Assembly: GCA_015057035.1 (NCBI GenBank)
Contig: SVFC01000019.1
Span: forward strand, 1 to 43,204
Source: Lachnospiraceae bacterium
GTDB taxonomy: Bacteria > Bacillota > Clostridia > Lachnospirales > Lachnospiraceae
DNA: 43,204 bases
Direction of reading: 5' to 3'
The notes beneath the pieces are model-generated. The model made no database searches. It was given only the letters and a program-made list of their open reading frames with translations, and was not told the origin of the DNA. Below are positions 41,762 to 43,204 of this stretch, piece after piece (within the stretch, counting starts at the first letter, position 1; every line of letters begins with the position of its first letter). Both the position numbers and the translations under genes were made by a program.

Positions 41762-42550
41762 TTATTTCTTTGGTGAAGTTAAATTCTTCAAAACACCGTA
41801 TAAACCTTCTGGCTTTTTCTCTTCTTCCTGCTGTTCTTTCCAGTTAAAATAATCTGCATCAAGTTCAAGCATTACTTCTGCTGCAGTTTTTTCTTCCACA
41901 TCTTTTACAGTATTTTTTTCAGAAGACTCTTCTACTTGTTCATCTACTGGTATTCCCATTTTCTCAAAATACTGTTGATTAATCTTAATCTCTGTCTGAC
42001 GGTTTGCATAAATCGACGCTTCACGTTCTTCTAATGGTTTCCCTTTTTCTTTTTCCTTCTTAATCTCTTTATTTCTTTCTTCGATTAACTTAAGATATTT
42101 TTCTGTATCAACCAAATCCTGAAGCTGAGATTTCAGTTCGAGTTGATTCTTACGAAGCATCTCTTCCTGTTCTTTTAGATTCTTATCCACATTTTCATAA
42201 ATCTTTTTTAAAGATTCATTGGATTCTTTCATAATATCCTGAACTCTGCCCAAAGCTTCATCCGTATACATAACAGAAGCAGCATAGATATCCTCTGCCT
42301 TACGACTGGCATCCCAGATAATTTCGTCACCACGTTTACGGAATTCGCGCTCTGCACGGTCTCTGCTCTGTTTGGTAAGCTCGTACTCATCCATAATATC
42401 ATATACACTTTTATTTAATTGACTTAACAAATCCAGCATCTGTTGTTTATCTACAACAACCTTACTTGGCTCTCTTCCATAAGGTTCACTTTTTGAAAGT
42501 AAAACATGTAAACTTCTTAAAACTTTTTCGATATTGTCCTGAGTACCCAT
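41762..42550 (-). CDS. Coiled-coil cytoplasmic protein, function unknown
   Basis: This 262-residue soluble protein has a first 45 residues that look like a small globular segment (IEKVLRSLHVLLSKSEPYG, QQMLDLLSQLNKSVYDIMDE). Residues about 50-190 form a long, strongly charged coiled coil, a pattern seen in DivIVA-like and AtpF-like proteins. The C-terminal part is acidic and probably disordered, ending LYGVLKNLTSPKK. I recognise no family and do not assign a function. The ATG at 42550 has AGGAGATG upstream. A possible promoter lies at 42573-42601. It is flanked by its own terminator and by the tRNA terminator, so it is a single-gene unit. Confidence 0.78.
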   Translation of the reverse strand: MGTQDNIEKVLRSLHVLLSKSEPYGREPSKVVVDKQQMLDLLSQLNKSVYDIMDEYELTKQSRDRAEREFRKRGDEIIWDASRKAEDIYAASVMYTDEALGRVQDIMKESNESLKKIYENVDKNLKEQEEMLRKNQLELKSQLQDLVDTEKYLKLIEERNKEIKKEKEKGKPLEEREASIYANRQTEIKINQQYFEKMGIPVDEQVEESSEKNTVKDVEEKTAAEVMLELDADYFNWKEQQEEEKKPEGLYGVLKNLTSPKK

Positions 42551-42572
42551 AGCATCTCCTATACTTACATTT

Positions 42573-42601
42573 ATATTATCTATGTTCTATTTTACTGTAA
42601 A
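42573..42601 (-). promoter_or_regulatory. Possible promoter of the coiled-coil protein gene
   Basis: On the minus strand TTTACA (42596-42601) is followed after 17 bases by TAATAT (42573-42578). The -10 is imperfect. Confidence 0.45.
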
Positions 42602-42627
42602 AAATCCATTTCGTAAATACCAATAAA

Positions 42628-42653
42628 AAAGCACATCTTGTTAGATGTGCTTT
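42628..42653 (-). terminator. Intrinsic terminator of the rRNA-tRNA operon
   Basis: An 11-bp perfect stem (AAAGCACATCT with AGATGTGCTTT) has a 4-base loop and is followed by TTTATTGG on the minus strand. It lies 4 bases after the end of tRNA-Cys, so it ends the rRNA-tRNA transcript. Confidence 0.88.
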
Positions 42654-42657
42654 AGAG

Positions 42658-42728
42658 AGGTGACAGCCGGATTTGAACCGGCGATAACGGTGTTGCAGAC
42701 CGGGGCCTTACCGCTTGGCTATGTCACC
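42658..42728 (-). tRNA. tRNA-Cys (GCA)
   Basis: The minus strand reads GGTGACATAGCC at the 5' end and folds as a cloverleaf. The acceptor stem is GGTGACA/TGTCACC, the anticodon loop CTGCAAC gives GCA, and the T arm contains GGTTCAAATCC. The discriminator base is T, and CCA is not encoded. It is the last gene of the rRNA-tRNA operon. Confidence 0.95.
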
Positions 42729-42741
42729 ATATTAAAAAAGT

Positions 42742-42760
42742 GTGTTTGTTATACAAACAC
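42742..42760 (-). other. Spacer hairpin between tRNA-Glu and tRNA-Cys
   Basis: GTGTTTGT and ACAAACAC form a perfect 8-bp stem with a 3-base loop in the transcribed spacer. It is not followed by a T run and resembles a processing site more than a terminator. Confidence 0.6.
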
Positions 42761-42762
42761 AA

Positions 42763-42834
42763 TGACTCCTACGGGAATCGAACCCGTGTTACCGCCGTGA
42801 AAGGGCGATGTCTTAACCGCTTGACCAAGGAGCC
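42763..42834 (-). tRNA. tRNA-Glu (TTC)
   Basis: The minus strand starts GGCTCCTTGGTC, and the acceptor stem pairs with AGGAGTC, with discriminator A. The anticodon loop CTTTCAC gives TTC, which reads glutamate codons. The T arm contains GGTTCGATTCC. CCA is not encoded. It lies between tRNA-Asn and tRNA-Cys. Confidence 0.95.
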
Positions 42835-42838
42835 AAAC

Positions 42839-42905
42839 CTGTTTTCTTTGAAAACAGCTAGGAAGTTACTTCGTAACTTCTGTATGTTCCCCGCCATTTC
42901 TGGCG
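42839..42905 (-). other. Three spacer hairpins between tRNA-Asn and tRNA-Glu
   Basis: Three perfect small stem-loops follow each other: CTGTTTTC/GAAAACAG (42839-42857), GAAGTTAC/GTAACTTC (42862-42880) and CGCCA/TGGCG (42892-42905), each with a loop of 3-4 bases. None is followed by a T run in the direction of transcription. Confidence 0.6.
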
Positions 42906-42907
42906 AA

Positions 42908-42980
42908 CTCCCCAAGTAGGACTTGAACCTACGACACTTCGGTTAACAGCCGAATGCTCTACCGACTGAGCTATTGAGGA
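42908..42980 (-). tRNA. tRNA-Asn (GTT)
   Basis: The minus strand starts TCCTCAATAGCTCAGTCGG and pairs with TTGGGGA at the 3' end, with discriminator G. The anticodon loop CTGTTAA gives GTT, and the T arm contains GGTTCAAGTCC. CCA is not encoded. It is the first tRNA after the 23S gene. Confidence 0.95.
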
Positions 42981-42982
42981 AA

Positions 42983-43058
42983 ATTTGTTTGCGGAGCAAA
43001 CAAATGGAAGAAACTTCGTTTCTTCTAGATTACTCCACTCCTGAAGGTTGTACCTTCA
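42983..43058 (-). other. Three spacer hairpins between the 23S gene and tRNA-Asn
   Basis: Perfect stem-loops occur at 42983-43005 (ATTTGTTTGC/GCAAACAAAT), 43007-43025 (GAAGAAAC/GTTTCTTC) and 43042-43058 (TGAAGGT/ACCTTCA), each with a 3-base loop. The whole 42981-43091 spacer contains these and no sequence that I recognise as a 5S gene. Confidence 0.6.
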
Positions 43059-43091
43059 AAACTTCATACAGATTTTCTTGTTCTAATCTTT

Positions 43092-43204
43092 GGTCAAGCC
43101 CTCGACCTATTAGTAACGGTCAGCTCCATGTATTACTACACTTCCACCTCCGCCCTATCTACCTTGTCGTCTTCAAGGGGTCTTACTTCCTTATAGGAAG
43201 GGAT
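43092..43204 (-). rRNA. 23S ribosomal RNA, 3' end (partial)
   Basis: The minus strand reads through conserved 3'-terminal 23S sequence, including GACGACAAGGTAGATAGG, GGAGGTGGAAGTG and GGAGCTGACCGTTACTAAT, and ends near GGTCGAGGGCTTGACC. The gene is cut by the window edge, with about 113 bases visible. The exact 3' end is estimated from the terminal complementary helix. Transcription continues into the three tRNA genes. Confidence 0.93.

Noticed and set aside
1..43204. CRISPR arrays, insertion sequences and prophage genes
   Set aside because: No spaced direct repeats, transposase, integrase or phage structural gene was found on reading the translated frames.

Overview
The window looks like chromosome from a motile, low-GC, Gram-positive anaerobe of the Clostridia, most probably Lachnospiraceae (Roseburia, Agathobacter or Lachnospira type). 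The reasons are a flagellin/FliS pair with a sigma-28 promoter, a Flp1/Tad pilus locus without an outer-membrane secretin, MecA, a type III pantothenate kinase, and several small families that I associate with Lachnospiraceae. The genus is a guess. I see no phage, insertion sequence, CRISPR array or integrase.

Layout. (1) 65-6234, minus strand: housekeeping genes lysS, greA, dusB, coaX, a small family protein, birA and argF. (2) 6337-9240: a lipoprotein with SH3 repeats and an SleB-type hydrolase domain, a small membrane protein, and a solitary murG on the plus strand. (3) 9331-11441, minus: HIT protein, a flavodoxin-SCP2 fusion and a rhomboid protease. (4) 11521-19776, minus: a Tad/Flp pilus operon running tadZ, cpaF, tadB, tadC, flp1 (only 55 codons), a DUF5702-type protein, a TadE-like protein with a His/Cys-rich tail, prepilin peptidase, a second TadE-like protein and an FHA-domain protein. 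(5) 20051-23376: a DUF2508-type gene, fliS, flagellin, a DUF1858 protein and mecA. (6) 23557-28264, plus strand: a Ser/Thr kinase fused to a degenerate MinD/ParA-type P-loop domain, a second degenerate P-loop protein overlapping it, a GH18-family protein and an amidase. (7) 28233-31295, minus: a 1020-residue protein with a possible sigma-28 promoter. (8) 31432-39457, minus: glgB, a TPR/coiled-coil/P-loop protein, an AI-2E-family exporter and aconitase. (9) 39543-42550, minus: a two-component pair and a coiled-coil protein. (10) 42658-43204, minus: tRNA-Cys, tRNA-Glu and tRNA-Asn downstream of the 3' end of a 23S rRNA gene.

The strongest candidate for something undescribed is the kinase/P-loop pair at 23557-25457. 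Neither gene has an ATG, GTG or well-placed TTG start, but both have a good Shine-Dalgarno sequence 8-9 bases before an ATT codon. The kinase frame also ends on an in-frame A AAA AAA slippery heptamer whose -1 frame continues into the second P-loop domain. An FHA protein inside the Tad operon could be a phospho-reader for such a kinase, but this link is inference. Other notable points are an 18-bp hairpin that buries the amidase start codon, a terminator hairpin built from the stop codons of two convergent genes, and a set of short hairpins between the tRNA genes.
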